In this document: positions 25,082 to 35,337 of the stretch, one piece after another
Numbering within the stretch: position 1 is the stretch's first letter
How the letters are laid out: every line of letters begins with the position of its first letter
Assembly (NCBI RefSeq): GCF_900079725.1
Contig: NZ_LT599032.1
Span: forward strand, 804,948-868,947
Length of the DNA: 64,000 bases
Origin: an uncultured Dysgonomonas sp.
GTDB lineage: Bacteria; Bacteroidota; Bacteroidia; Bacteroidales; Dysgonomonadaceae
Direction: 5' to 3'
Translations under genes and position numbers: made by a program
Notes under the pieces: model-generated
Databases searched by the model: none
What the model was told of the DNA's origin: nothing
Seen by the model: only the letters and a program-made list of their open reading frames with translations

Positions 25082-26284
25082 ATGACTGAAATACAGCCGG
25101 CCTCTTACTCCAAACAAAGAATACGTTATGCCGTAATGGCTCTTTTTATAGCCCAGGGATTATGCTTTGCCAGTTGGGCAAGCCGCTTACCGGACATAAA
25201 AAAAGATTTCAGTGTAGAAAGTTATCTGCACTATGGTTTGCTTATGTTCCTTATACCGATAGGTAAATTCGTAGCCATACCACTGGTCGGATTCTTTCTG
25301 CCTCGTATCGGTAGTAAGAAAACCGTTCTGATAAGTATTACAGGCTTTACACTCTCCCTCTTTTTGGTTAGCTTAATGCCTAATATTACCGGATTGGGAA
25401 TAACCATGTTCCTGTTTGGTATTTTTTGGAATATGACCGACATATCGCTCAATACACAGGCTATCGAAGTAGAGCGCATCTACGGAAAACCCATCATTGC
25501 CACATTCCACGCAAGCTGGAGCCTTGCCGCCTGTATCGGCGCATTGATAGGTTATGGTATGATTAACCTGAAAGTAGGGACTTTCGTCCATTTTGCTATA
25601 ATTACAATAACCGCACTTATCGCTATACTTATCAATTATAAATATCTGCAGGAAGCATCACCAAAAGCAGAAAAGAAGATAGAACCACAGGTAAAAGCCA
25701 AGGGTTTCCGTATGCCGGAAACATTGCTTATACAATTAGGCCTGGTGTGGTTGCTTGCTCTCATCGTAGAAAATACGATGTTCGAATGGAGCGATGTATA
25801 TTTCCAATCGGTTATAAAAGCGCCTGAATCGCTACAGGTAGGTTTCCTTGTATTTATGATTATGATGTTTTCGGGGCGTATGCTTACCAATTTCGCATAC
25901 CGTATCTGGCAAAAGAAAACAGTGCTACAGATTGCCGGTGCGCTTATACTGATAGGCTTCGTTACATCTTCCTTGTTTATTCATACTGCCGATACCCTTA
26001 TTATAAAAGTCATAATCAATTCTATCGGCTTTATGCTTATCGGTCTGGGAATATCCTGCGTAGTACCTACATTATACAGTATTGTCGGGGATAAGGCTAA
26101 GACTCCGGTCGGAACTGCCCTTACCATTATGTCGAGTATCAGCTTTGTAGGGCCGTTGGTTGCCCCGCTATTAGTAGGAGCCATATCCGACAGTCATGGA
26201 ATGGAATGGGCTTATCTTGCAGTGGGATTATTGGGCGGATGCATTGTTGTTATTGCTGCATTGAGCAAAACATTGAGAAAGTAG
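25082..26284 (+). CDS. Major facilitator superfamily transporter
   Basis: A 400-residue, twelve-helix MFS protein. Helix 1 reads AVMALFIAQGLCFASWASRLPDIKK, with an MFS-A-like loop near LVGFFLPRIGSKKTVLIS. The two six-helix halves are joined by a basic loop around residues 195-215 (EKKIEPQVKAKGFR). The pattern, with SWASRLPDI in helix 1 and NTQAIEVER after helix 4, resembles YbjJ-type transporters, a group of unknown substrate. Single gene, followed by a 740-bp gene-free region. Confidence 0.9.
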   Translation: MTEIQPASYSKQRIRYAVMALFIAQGLCFASWASRLPDIKKDFSVESYLHYGLLMFLIPIGKFVAIPLVGFFLPRIGSKKTVLISITGFTLSLFLVSLMPNITGLGITMFLFGIFWNMTDISLNTQAIEVERIYGKPIIATFHASWSLAACIGALIGYGMINLKVGTFVHFAIITITALIAILINYKYLQEASPKAEKKIEPQVKAKGFRMPETLLIQLGLVWLLALIVENTMFEWSDVYFQSVIKAPESLQVGFLVFMIMMFSGRMLTNFAYRIWQKKTVLQIAGALILIGFVTSSLFIHTADTLIIKVIINSIGFMLIGLGISCVVPTLYSIVGDKAKTPVGTALTIMSSISFVGPLVAPLLVGAISDSHGMEWAYLAVGLLGGCIVVIAALSKTLRK

Positions 26285-27022
26285 TTATGAGTTTTGCTAA
26301 TCAGTGGTTGATTTTTAACGTTCAATTTTTATAGACTACACTTCGTTTCGTTTAAATGTTCATTTTGGCATTGCCCAAAACGAACCAAAAGGCTAGCGCT
26401 CCGTTTCTCGGCGACCCAAAACCGCAGCTTCGGTGGAGCAAAATAATACGAAATCATCTTTAGACGGATTATCAGCGGGGTATAGCAGCTACCGTATTTT
26501 GCTCTACACCTTCGCTATACGGATTGGGTGCCCGCCTGCGGAACTAATGCGCGGGAGCTGACGCCCCTGTAGGCGAAGCCCTATGATGAAATACGCGTCA
26601 GCCTTGTCATGCGTCAGCGGACGCCATTTGCTTTATGGACGGGGTACCCATAGGGTGAAAAAGGCTAAAAAACGAAAACGTGTTTGAGCTTGTCGATCGA
26701 TTCATATTATGTTTTATTGAGAGCGAGTTTTTTCGTTTAGCCTTTAAGTCCGTTATGGGTCGGCCTATAAAGCGGGCGTCAAAGCATTTTTGGTTCCTTT
26801 TTTTGCTTAGGAAAAAAGGAACACAAGCAATCTTTGATTGCGCGTAGTAGAAAACAATTGAACGTTTTAAGTAGCGAGAGCAGAAATAAAATTCATTTTG
26901 ATTATGCCGAGTCACGAAAAACGACTGATGTAATTGAACCTTAAAATTCAATCACAGATTCATATCAATTAATAAATTATGAGTGAATTCAAAATAATCA
27001 ATTCATAACTTATAACTCAGTA
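26285..27022. repeat. 740-bp gene-free, structured, repeat-like region
   Basis: No credible gene. Base composition is visibly more GC-rich than the surrounding intergenic DNA. Several hairpins are present: GTTCCTTTTTT...AAAAAAGGAAC near 26791-26821, GCAATC-TTT-GATTGC near 26827-26841, and a large imperfect stem in which AAGGCTAAA...CGAAAAC (26661-26681) faces GTTTTTTCGTTTAGCCTT (26728-26745). It resembles long non-coding repeat remnants seen between Bacteroidetes genes. A 114-codon minus-strand ORF inside it (26607-26951) looks spurious. Confidence 0.55.
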
Positions 27023-27922
27023 TTAAACAACAGGAATTATCTGTTCCGCTGTCCTTATCCTATTTTCCACATCTTCTTTTGTGCCGTTAAACGGACCTGA
27101 ATTCTCTATTTTGATAGTTGCCATTGCGGCAGCAAATTTACCTGCCTCTTCTATACCAGCCCCTTTGGCCCGCTTATACAGGTAACCTGTAACATAAGTA
27201 TCGCCGCAACCTGTTGCATCAACTACTTCTGCCGGTTTATAGGCCGGTATCTTATAAAACTCTTTCCCGTCATAAATTACAGAGCCTAAACTGCCGAGAG
27301 TCACCAGTACTTCCTTTACACCCCAATCGTATAATTGCTGTGAAGCTTGCTTTATGTCCTTCATTCCCGTAAGAACTTCCATTTCCAGATCGTTTACTTT
27401 CAGGATATGGACATATTTTAAAGTTTCCAGTTTATTATTCCAGTCTATAGGATATACATTCTGATCCCTTACTTCGCGCAGATACCCTTGTGAGTCGACT
27501 GCGATAAGTCCCTTGCGTGAAAGATACTCAACCAGTTCAAGCGAAAAATCATCAGCAAGTAATGCACCTAATAAGAATATTTTAGCATCTAAATTTTCAA
27601 AGCCGTCTACAGAGAAAGGGTCAGCCTTTGCCAAAACCCGCTGTGTGCGATTATTCTGATTTTCTTCGTATATATTCTCAAAATATACGGAATGTTGGCT
27701 CGGGATAACGTGTACATCTACATTTTTGGATCGCAGATCGTCTACGACACTCATTTCAGACTCGGCCAGAGATGTAACCAATGAATAATCTATATCATCA
27801 AAATGACGGATAGCGTGAGAGAAATAAAAGGCTGTGCCACCAGGCATATGCACTGTTTTTTTAGGAGTCACCACTTTATCCAAAGTGATGTGCCCTACAC
27901 AGCAAAGATCATGTTTATGCAT
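27023..27922 (-). CDS. PfkB/ribokinase-family carbohydrate kinase
   Basis: A 299-residue sugar or nucleoside kinase of the ribokinase fold. The N-terminal GGTAFYFSHAIRHFDD corresponds to the family's GGxxxN region with Asn replaced. The C-terminal signature DATGCGDTYVTGYL carries the catalytic aspartate and anion hole GCGD. The strand LVTLGSLGSVIY is typical of the nucleotide-binding half. Substrate is unknown. Single gene with its own -7 motif. Confidence 0.9.
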   Translation of the reverse strand: MHKHDLCCVGHITLDKVVTPKKTVHMPGGTAFYFSHAIRHFDDIDYSLVTSLAESEMSVVDDLRSKNVDVHVIPSQHSVYFENIYEENQNNRTQRVLAKADPFSVDGFENLDAKIFLLGALLADDFSLELVEYLSRKGLIAVDSQGYLREVRDQNVYPIDWNNKLETLKYVHILKVNDLEMEVLTGMKDIKQASQQLYDWGVKEVLVTLGSLGSVIYDGKEFYKIPAYKPAEVVDATGCGDTYVTGYLYKRAKGAGIEEAGKFAAAMATIKIENSGPFNGTKEDVENRIRTAEQIIPVV

Positions 27923-27943
27923 TATTCTGTTTATTTGAAATGC

Positions 27944-27951
27944 AAAAGTAG
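27944..27951 (-). promoter_or_regulatory. -7 promoter element for the PfkB-family kinase gene
   Basis: TACTTTTG on the minus strand, 21 bp before the ATG at 27922. Confidence 0.6.
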
Positions 27952-27969
27952 TAAAATTGTTACGAATTC

Positions 27970-28152
27970 AGAGCCTGTTTAGATTTTATTCGTTCTAATT
28001 TTCTGGTCTGTTTTTAGGTTAATTTATTCTTCCACGAAGCGATAATAGCGGGCTATTGGAGCTGAGTGAAAGGATAAATTAGGCAAAAAGAGGCTGAAGA
28101 TGAACGAAAAACAACTATAACAAAATGTTTTGGTAAAATTTAAATAGGCTCT
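27970..28152. repeat. 183-bp palindromic intergenic element, second type
   Basis: Terminal inverted repeats AGAGCCTGTTTAGATTTTA and TAAAATTTAAATAGGCTCT match at 17 of 19 positions. Inside, CGTTC (left) faces GAACG (right), and ATAGCGGGCTAT forms a central hairpin, so the whole unit is one long imperfect palindrome. It lies between the divergent PfkB-kinase and era genes and differs in sequence from the element at 20756-20912. Confidence 0.75.
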
Positions 28153-28175
28153 CAGTATTATAAATCTTTATTTAC

Positions 28176-28183
28176 TACTTTTG
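28176..28183 (+). promoter_or_regulatory. -7 promoter element for era
   Basis: TACTTTTG, 27 bp before the era ATG at 28211. Confidence 0.55.
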
Positions 28184-28210
28184 TCTTCAAATAAATAGAA
28201 CATATATCAG

Positions 28211-29092
28211 ATGCATAAATCCGGATTTGTAAATATAGTAGGCAATCCCAACGTAGGAAAATCAACATTGATGAATCTTCTCGTGGGAGAAAAAGTTTCC
28301 ATCATTACTTCAAAGGCGCAAACTACGCGCCATCGCATATTAGGTATCGTGAATACTGACGACTATCAGATTGTATATTCAGATACTCCCGGGGTGCTGC
28401 GGCCTAACTATAAATTACAGGAGTCAATGCTTAACTTCTCCGTATCCGCTCTAAGTGATGCCGATGTACTGCTCTATATGACGGATGTTATAGAAAAAAC
28501 AGATAAGAACGAAGAATTTCTGCAAAAAGTACAAAACGTAGATGCACCCGTCTTACTGCTAATCAATAAAATAGACCAGACCAATCAGCAGGAATTGGAA
28601 AAACTGGTAACACAATGGAAAGAACTGTTGCCAAAAGCCGAAATATATCCTATATCTGCCCTGAATAAATTCAATGTAGATACCGTAAAGAAAAGAATAT
28701 TGGATTTAATTCCCGAATCTCCTCCCTACTTCGAAAAAGATGCACTCACCGACCGCCCTGCCCGCTTCTTTGTAACGGAAATCATCCGTGAAAAGATTCT
28801 CCTTTATTATCAAAAGGAAGTTCCTTATGCAGTGGAAGTCATCGTCGAGGAATTTAAAGACGAAAGGGAGATTATCAATATCAGAGCTTTGATAATTGCC
28901 GAACGCGATACTCAGAAAGGCATCATCATAGGCCACAAAGGCGCAGCCCTGAAAAAGGTGGCCACGATGGCCCGCAAAGATATGGAACGCTTCTTCAATA
29001 AAAAGATATTCCTTGAAATATATGTCAAAGTAGAAAAAGATTGGCGAAGCAGGGATAACCTACTCCGCCAATACGGATATCGTCTGGATTGA
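28211..29092 (+). CDS. era: Ribosome-maturation GTPase Era
   Basis: Era binds the 3' end of 16S rRNA and helps assemble the 30S subunit. The 293-residue protein has the G1 motif GNPNVGKST (residues 11-19), G3 DTPG (58-61) and G4 NKID (about 118-121) of the GTPase domain, then a C-terminal KH domain with GHKGAALKKVATMARKDME. Length is normal. It is convergent with aroA, with only 8 bp between the stops. Confidence 0.97.
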   Translation: MHKSGFVNIVGNPNVGKSTLMNLLVGEKVSIITSKAQTTRHRILGIVNTDDYQIVYSDTPGVLRPNYKLQESMLNFSVSALSDADVLLYMTDVIEKTDKNEEFLQKVQNVDAPVLLLINKIDQTNQQELEKLVTQWKELLPKAEIYPISALNKFNVDTVKKRILDLIPESPPYFEKDALTDRPARFFVTEIIREKILLYYQKEVPYAVEVIVEEFKDEREIINIRALIIAERDTQKGIIIGHKGAALKKVATMARKDMERFFNKKIFLEIYVKVEKDWRSRDNLLRQYGYRLD

Positions 29093-29100
29093 TTTTACTT

Positions 29101-30321
29101 TTACTCTTCAATTGAAAATCCTACCGACTTGAGGTCGTCCCAGAAGCGAGGGTAAGACTTTGTCACCACCTTAGGGTGCGCAATATTTATATGATCCAGT
29201 TTTATAGCCGCCGGAGCAAAGGCCATCGCCATGCGGTGGTCTTCATAAGTTTTTATTACCGGGTCAGCCTCCGGCTCACACTTTTCGCCGTTCCATTCCA
29301 GAATACTGTTCTCGCTATCATACAAAAGATAGCCTAACTTCTTCATTTCATTTTTCAATGCCTCTATCCGGTCTGTCTCCTTTATCTTGAGTGTCTGTAA
29401 GCCTGTGAACATAAATGGAATACCCATCATACAGCATGTAACGGCAAAAGTCTGGGCCAGATCCGGTTCATTAACAAAATTATGGAACATCTTTTTTGTT
29501 ACCTTTCCGGTCTTGGTCAGTATCACACCATCTTTGGTATATTCGGTAGCTACACCCAAGTCAAGAAACAACTCGGCAACTTTAGAGTCCCCCTGCATAC
29601 TGTTTTTAAACAGGCCCTTCAACTCGATATGAGCATCGTCGACAAGTGCAGCTATTTCATACCAGTATGAAGCTGCAGACCAGTCCGATTCTACAATATA
29701 GTTCGTTGTACGATATTCTTCGGGATGTATCTTAATTGTTCGCCCGTCCCAATGAGTCTTAACTCCAAACTGGGCCATCATACCCAATGTCAGTTTAATA
29801 TATGGTACAGATATAATATTCCCTTCCAGATGTATTGTCAACCCCTTACTCATGGAAGGAGCTATCATTAGCAAAGCAGATATAAATTGGGAACTAACAT
29901 CCCCGGACAAGTAGATTTCACCTCCATCCAGTGCTGTACCCTTAATCTTCAGTGGCGGATATCCCACATTCCCTATATATTGGATGCGGGCACCTAAAGA
30001 GACTAAGGCGTCTACCAAAAGATGGATCGGGCGTTCTTTCATGCGTTCTGTTCCCGTTATAATCCATTCACCGGGAGTAATAGCAAGGAAGGCTGTCAGA
30101 AAGCGCATAGAGGTTCCGGCCGCTTTCACATCTATCAGGTTACTACCCGAGGTGAAAGCCTCGACCATCACATTGGTATCATCGCAATCTGAAAGATTGG
30201 CTATTTCCGAGGCACTTAGGCTCAACGCATTTAATATAAGAGCCCTGTTACTGATGCTTTTCGAAGCAGGAAGCGGTATGATCGAATTTAAGGCATTTGG
30301 TGCCGTGATTTTATATTGCAT
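29101..30321 (-). CDS. aroA: 3-phosphoshikimate 1-carboxyvinyltransferase (EPSP synthase)
   Basis: Shikimate-pathway enzyme joining shikimate-3-phosphate and PEP. The 406-residue protein shows the N-terminal PLPASKSISNRALIL, GTSMRFLTAFL, LSGDVSSQFISALLM, NEPDLAQTFAVTC, KETDRIEALKNEMKKLG and YEDHRMAMAFA motifs. It is shorter than the 427-residue E. coli enzyme, and its PEP-binding loop reads AAGTSMRF rather than NAGTAMRP, both common in Bacteroidetes. It is a single gene here, apart from other aro genes. Confidence 0.95.
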   Translation of the reverse strand: MQYKITAPNALNSIIPLPASKSISNRALILNALSLSASEIANLSDCDDTNVMVEAFTSGSNLIDVKAAGTSMRFLTAFLAITPGEWIITGTERMKERPIHLLVDALVSLGARIQYIGNVGYPPLKIKGTALDGGEIYLSGDVSSQFISALLMIAPSMSKGLTIHLEGNIISVPYIKLTLGMMAQFGVKTHWDGRTIKIHPEEYRTTNYIVESDWSAASYWYEIAALVDDAHIELKGLFKNSMQGDSKVAELFLDLGVATEYTKDGVILTKTGKVTKKMFHNFVNEPDLAQTFAVTCCMMGIPFMFTGLQTLKIKETDRIEALKNEMKKLGYLLYDSENSILEWNGEKCEPEADPVIKTYEDHRMAMAFAPAAIKLDHINIAHPKVVTKSYPRFWDDLKSVGFSIEE

Positions 30322-30460
30322 ATCGTGATTTAATCTTCATACGAATTTAAACAAAAACTCATAAAAATCAAAGTCTTAAACATAGATTAAGAATTTACTA
30401 CGAATAACAACATTTTTGACTTTTATGAGTATTCAGATTATTTATTATCACTGGTTATTA

Positions 30461-33100
30461 TCATCCTGTATTACGCATACCGGCAGCGATACCCGAGATT
30501 GTAATCATCAGAGCCAATTCCAGTTCCGACGAATGCTCCTCGTCTTTTCTCGTCCGGTGCAACAATTCCACCTGAAGAAGATTCAGCGGATTTGTATAAA
30601 TATTGCGCATTGCGATATTTTCCGCAACATCGGGCAGGCTCTCCATCAAATGGTCATCCTGAGATATCCTCAATATTGTATTCATATCGCTTTCGAGTTG
30701 ACTTCTCAGTTTTTTTCCCAGTATCTGTAACTTATCCTCCACAAGCCTTTCATCATAATACTGCGACATACGCAAGTCGGCTTTGGCAAATACCATTTCA
30801 AGCATACTGATACGGGTTCCAAAGAACGGCCAGTCTTTATACATCGCTTTCAGCGTATCCATTTTACCATTGTCTATCACCTGCTGCAAGGCTTCCCCTG
30901 CACCCAGCCACGCCGGAAGCATCAGGCGGTTTTGAGTCCATCCGAAAATCCATGGAATTGCACGAAGACTTTCCACTCCCCCATTCGGACGGCGTTTTGC
31001 CGGGCGTGACCCCAGTGGCAAGCGAGCCAATTCCGCCTCAGGTGTAGCCTGATAGAAATACGGGATAAAATCAGGCTCTCTGCGAACCAGCCCCTGATAA
31101 CTATTGCATGAAATATCGGAAAGTTCATCCATCAGGTCTCTCCACTCCTGTTTAGGGGCGGGAGGAGGAAGAAGGTTAGCCTCCAGTATAGCATCGGTAT
31201 ATAGCGATAGTGTCTTGATAGCCAGATCAGGTAAACCCAATTTAAAACGGATCATCTCGCCTTGCTCCGTCACACGGAGTCCGTCTTTCAACGAGCCGGG
31301 AGGCTGTGAGAAAAGAGCAACCTTAGCAGGGCCTCCGCCACGGCCGACCGTACCGCCACGACCATGAAATAATGTAAGAGCTATTCCTGCATCCTGACAG
31401 GTTTTGATCAAAGCTTCCTGTGCACGGTATTGCGCCCACCCGGCTGCAAGTGAACCTGCATCTTTAGCTGAGTCGGAATAACCGATCATGATCATTTGTT
31501 TATTCTTGATAATACCTTTATACCAATTGATAGCAAACAATTGTTGCATAATTCCATTGGCATTATTCAAGTCATTCAGCGTTTCAAACAATGGAGTCAC
31601 AGGTAAAGTAAACGGACAATCCGCTTCCTTGAGCAACAAATACACAGCCAGAATATCTGATGGTGTTCTTGTCATTGAGATGACATAGGTAGGGATAGAG
31701 CCAACCGGGCTTTCCGCTATTACCCTACAGGTTTCAAGAACTTCCTTCGTCTGAGGACTAGGTTCCCAGTTACGAGGGATGAGCGGACGTCTCGAATTAA
31801 GTTCTTTTATAAGGAATGCCTGTTTGTCTTCCTCCGACCAAGTCTCGTAGTCTCCCAATCCAAGGTAGCGCGTTATTTCAGACAAGGCTTCTGTATGTAT
31901 TGTACTCTCCTGACGAATATCCAGTTGAGTCAATGTTAAGCCAAAACAACGTACACGCCGCATAGTATCGAGCAGTTTATCGTCGGCTATTATTTCCATT
32001 TTACAGGCTACGAGTGATTTGTAGCACTCATAAAGCGGTTCCCATAATTGTTCGTTATGAATAAGTATATCCTCTGTGCGTTCAGGATTCTTACCTTCGA
32101 TACGCGCATCCAGATAAGCGACAGTATTTTTTAGTCTGGTACGCAATCTTTTCATTAATTCACGGTATGGCTCCTGAATTTCATAATCTTTGATATAATC
32201 TCTGAATTCAGTAGTGCATGTAGCCATTGAAAGTTCTTTTACCAGAACTTCAACATCTTCAAGAAACAGTTTTGCTGCTCTTTTGCGGCTGTCCAACAAT
32301 ACTTCGTGAGTTATTTTTGCCGTCACATTCGGATTACCATCGCGGTCGCCTCCCATCCACGATGAGAAGTGTATCGGACGGGCATCAACCGGTAGCCGGT
32401 ACGGTATTGTATTCTTTATCTGTTCGTCCAGTTCACGGATATATGCAGGAACAGCTTTCCACAGGCTGTTTTCCACAACTTCATATCCCCATTTGGCCTC
32501 CTCGTTGGGGGTTGGGCGCTTTTGACGAATTTCGTCTGTATACCAATATTGGGCGATAAGTTGTTTCAACCTACGCAAAATCTGCACCTTTTGGTAATTA
32601 GCCAAATCATCATGGTCGAGCAATGCAAGACAGTGATCTACCTGATTCAGGTTATTGATAAGCGAACGCCTGTTTATCTCTGTAGGATGTGCAGTTAATA
32701 CCAGATCAATAGAGATATTCTCTATTGCTTTTATTATCGCTTCATCACTAAGATTCGCATCTTTCAGTTTTTTATATATATCTGGAAAATTAACCGGATT
32801 TTCGGCCCCCTGAGCATGGGGCGATACACTATTATACTGCTCAGCCGTATTCGTTAAATTCAGGAACTGATTAAACGAACGTGCCACGGGAAGAAACTCC
32901 TCATCTTTCAGATTCTGTAGTGTCTTCACCAGCGATTTATGTGCTTCAATATCTCCCGAATGCGAGGCTTTGGATAGTCTGCGAACTGTTTCTATCAGAT
33001 CGACCATATCCTTTCCCTTAGCTTCGCCGATTGTCTTACCCAGCATATCACCAAGCAGTTTGATATTGTTATGCATCAAAGATTGCTGCAAATTACTCAT
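30461..33100 (-). CDS. ppc: Phosphoenolpyruvate carboxylase
   Basis: Carboxylates PEP to oxaloacetate, the anaplerotic entry to the reductive (succinate) branch used by Bacteroidales. The 879-residue length matches the family. Motifs seen are [14 protein letters not shown] with the catalytic His, [28 protein letters not shown], the glycine-rich [14 protein letters not shown] and the conserved C-terminal [12 protein letters not shown]. The next gene on the same strand (33348-35078) encodes a PEPCK-fold protein, 247 bp upstream of this start. Confidence 0.97.
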   Translation of the reverse strand: MSNLQQSLMHNNIKLLGDMLGKTIGEAKGKDMVDLIETVRRLSKASHSGDIEAHKSLVKTLQNLKDEEFLPVARSFNQFLNLTNTAEQYNSVSPHAQGAENPVNFPDIYKKLKDANLSDEAIIKAIENISIDLVLTAHPTEINRRSLINNLNQVDHCLALLDHDDLANYQKVQILRRLKQLIAQYWYTDEIRQKRPTPNEEAKWGYEVVENSLWKAVPAYIRELDEQIKNTIPYRLPVDARPIHFSSWMGGDRDGNPNVTAKITHEVLLDSRKRAAKLFLEDVEVLVKELSMATCTTEFRDYIKDYEIQEPYRELMKRLRTRLKNTVAYLDARIEGKNPERTEDILIHNEQLWEPLYECYKSLVACKMEIIADDKLLDTMRRVRCFGLTLTQLDIRQESTIHTEALSEITRYLGLGDYETWSEEDKQAFLIKELNSRRPLIPRNWEPSPQTKEVLETCRVIAESPVGSIPTYVISMTRTPSDILAVYLLLKEADCPFTLPVTPLFETLNDLNNANGIMQQLFAINWYKGIIKNKQMIMIGYSDSAKDAGSLAAGWAQYRAQEALIKTCQDAGIALTLFHGRGGTVGRGGGPAKVALFSQPPGSLKDGLRVTEQGEMIRFKLGLPDLAIKTLSLYTDAILEANLLPPPAPKQEWRDLMDELSDISCNSYQGLVRREPDFIPYFYQATPEAELARLPLGSRPAKRRPNGGVESLRAIPWIFGWTQNRLMLPAWLGAGEALQQVIDNGKMDTLKAMYKDWPFFGTRISMLEMVFAKADLRMSQYYDERLVEDKLQILGKKLRSQLESDMNTILRISQDDHLMESLPDVAENIAMRNIYTNPLNLLQVELLHRTRKDEEHSSELELALMITISGIAAGMRNTG

Positions 33101-33311
33101 AGTCTACTATTTATTATGTAAATGAAGTATTTAATATTCTGGATTAAGATATAACAATGATTCGTTGCCATATACCTAAAACAGTAAGAAAAAAGGTCTG
33201 CGACCTTTAGTATCCATTTAGTGTTTATCTATAAACATCAGAATATCTCTAATGTTTTACATACAGTCTAATTTTTGGGCAAAATGTAGTATTAAAGAAT
33301 ATTAAAGATAC

Positions 33312-33336
33312 CCCTTTCCCTGTTGAAGGGAAAGGG
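33312..33336 (-). terminator. Hairpin after the PEPCK-fold gene
   Basis: A perfect 10-bp stem CCCTTTCCCT / AGGGAAAGGG with a 5-nt loop lies 12 bp past the stop of the 33348-35078 gene and before ppc. Only a short T-rich tract follows on the minus strand. Confidence 0.6.
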
Positions 33337-33347
33337 ATAAGAATATC

Positions 33348-35078
33348 TTATTCATTAATCAGTGTGAACAACTCCTCTGCAGCTTCGCGAGGTCCGTCTT
33401 TACTTTGACCTTCTATGGCTAGTGAAGTATAAATCTCACCTATCTTAACTCCGTTTTTATCCATATCGGTAAAGTACTCTTTGATAAGCTTACCGGCAAG
33501 TTTCTGTTCCTGAACAGGTCCGAACGGATTGGCAAAATAAGATGTCACCAAACCTTTTTCGGTGGTAGTACCTTTTGCTTTACGGGCTCCGGCTTCGAAT
33601 ACTTTGATTGCTTCATCCAGGTCAGTAAAGAATTGAATCTTCGTATCCGACTCTGTATAGTTATTCGCATAAAGGAAATAATCGACTTTGTATCCTTTCA
33701 TAATAACATCATAAGTGGCAGCAGGTATCGTTATACGGGCATTAACCTTATCTGGATTGGTATAAATTCCTCTTTCTAATTGCTCAAAAGCATACATAGG
33801 ATCGAGGTCATCGATACGGACAAATGCTCCGATCTCTGTTCCATAACCTTTTATAGTGCCATCTGCTTCTTTTTTCAGATATCCCATGTCATCGAATATG
33901 ATACGCATATGACGGATATATTTCTCGTTCAGTGTACGGAAGGCCTCGAGGCTTTCTGATTTTCCGGCACCACTGTCTCCCATAATAATAATATTCGACT
34001 CTTTTCCGTTTTTCAGCGCGATATTTACCATCGCACCATGTATCGGCAAACGGTTCTTTTCCATTTGCTTCACATTGTGAAGTGTAAGTAACATCTTCTT
34101 CATGTATCCGAAATAGTCTATATCATCACAATGGTTCGCATAACCGATAAGGATGTCGTTCTTTTTATCTTTATAGTAGAATGTACGTTTTTCTTCATGT
34201 CCGTCAGGATAGCCGAAAACATAGATAATGTCCGGTTTTTTACCGATATATTCGCTCTCTTTAGCTAGTTCGAAGAGGTTTGCCAGTGCAAATCCATGAA
34301 CCATGAAATCTTTATGGAAATAGACAAATGTGAGCATATTCCCTACTTTAGCAGGAAACAGGAACCAGTCGTCTTCGTTGAGAACAATATTCTCAATCGG
34401 ATTTATGTTATGTTCCTGGAAAATACCGTCACGTGTATTTCTCTTTGTATATGAAATAAATGGCGGATTAAACATCACTGCCGTAATGAACGGTATAGGA
34501 GCCAATCCATTGTATTCTACAGGACAGTTCCAGTTGATATCGCTCAGTGTAAGGGCTGCATTTGCGCCTGCTGTCAGCTGACGGTATACACGATATTGAT
34601 AGCCGATCACGGTTTCTTCGATACGACGGTATATGGAGAGAATAAGCTCATTGAATAGTTCATTGGCCTGCATAAAGCGAACGCTCTGCAATCCACTGCC
34701 TATCGAGCTGTTGTGAACGATAGTGTATCGTTCAAGCCTGCGCCAAAAGCTATATAGCAATTCTATCAGTTCAATAAACAAGTCTTTATCATTGAAGAAG
34801 ATAGCATATTTACCATGCACATTCTGCACTTCATCTGTATTGCAGACTGTAAGCAATTTAAACGCCTCTATCAGCGTTTTTTCAAACTCCTCATCAGTTT
34901 TAAATTCTTTGATATAGTATTCGTAAATAATAACTTCTTCTTTCTTCAGTTTCTGAATAAAGACTTCTATAACTCTATGGAATCCATAACTGTTAAGTAT
35001 TTTCTGTCGCGTGTCGCAAAATTTCAGAGTGAAGTTGATTATTGCTTTACCTTCGCCTAGAGTGAATTCTTGTAGCAT
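33348..35078 (-). CDS. PEPCK/HprK-superfamily P-loop protein, function uncertain
   Basis: A 576-residue protein with a C-terminal nucleotide-binding domain of the PEP-carboxykinase / HPr-kinase fold. The P-loop GDSGAGKS lies at residues 367-374 and is followed by IIFDDMGYL, which looks like the metal-binding kinase-2 segment of PEPCK. The N-terminal 340 residues do not match ATP-type PEPCK as I know it, and the P-loop is HprK-like (GDSGxGKS) rather than the PEPCK GxSGTGKT form. Enzyme activity is therefore open: a PEPCK variant or a protein kinase/phosphorylase are both possible. It lies directly upstream of ppc on the same strand, which hints at PEP metabolism. Confidence 0.75.
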   Translation of the reverse strand: MLQEFTLGEGKAIINFTLKFCDTRQKILNSYGFHRVIEVFIQKLKKEEVIIYEYYIKEFKTDEEFEKTLIEAFKLLTVCNTDEVQNVHGKYAIFFNDKDLFIELIELLYSFWRRLERYTIVHNSSIGSGLQSVRFMQANELFNELILSIYRRIEETVIGYQYRVYRQLTAGANAALTLSDINWNCPVEYNGLAPIPFITAVMFNPPFISYTKRNTRDGIFQEHNINPIENIVLNEDDWFLFPAKVGNMLTFVYFHKDFMVHGFALANLFELAKESEYIGKKPDIIYVFGYPDGHEEKRTFYYKDKKNDILIGYANHCDDIDYFGYMKKMLLTLHNVKQMEKNRLPIHGAMVNIALKNGKESNIIIMGDSGAGKSESLEAFRTLNEKYIRHMRIIFDDMGYLKKEADGTIKGYGTEIGAFVRIDDLDPMYAFEQLERGIYTNPDKVNARITIPAATYDVIMKGYKVDYFLYANNYTESDTKIQFFTDLDEAIKVFEAGARKAKGTTTEKGLVTSYFANPFGPVQEQKLAGKLIKEYFTDMDKNGVKIGEIYTSLAIEGQSKDGPREAAEELFTLINE

Positions 35079-35337
35079 GTCTGATATTGTTTATTATTTA
35101 TAATTTTTGATTATCCGCACAATTTTCAGCTTATAATCTTCTGTTACGTGACTAAAGCGAACAGAAGATCATAAACCGATTACTCCAACCTGATCATAAT
35201 CAGGATTGAGATGCTTTCTAGCTTCAAATTTAAGGAAACTTACCTATACAATTAAACGAATTAATGACTAAATTTATAATAAATTGTAAAATTAAAACAA
35301 GTTTTTGCTATTTTACTGTAATATAGTTCTTTATAAA

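Noticed and set aside
26607-26951. 114-codon minus-strand ORF in the gene-free region
   Set aside because: The sequence is low-complexity in character, covers several hairpins, has no motif, and the region looks like non-coding repeat DNA.
35079-35337. Possible extra regulatory element between the PEPCK-fold gene and the CWC gene
   Set aside because: Only AT-rich sequence with no convincing promoter, hairpin or ORF was seen.
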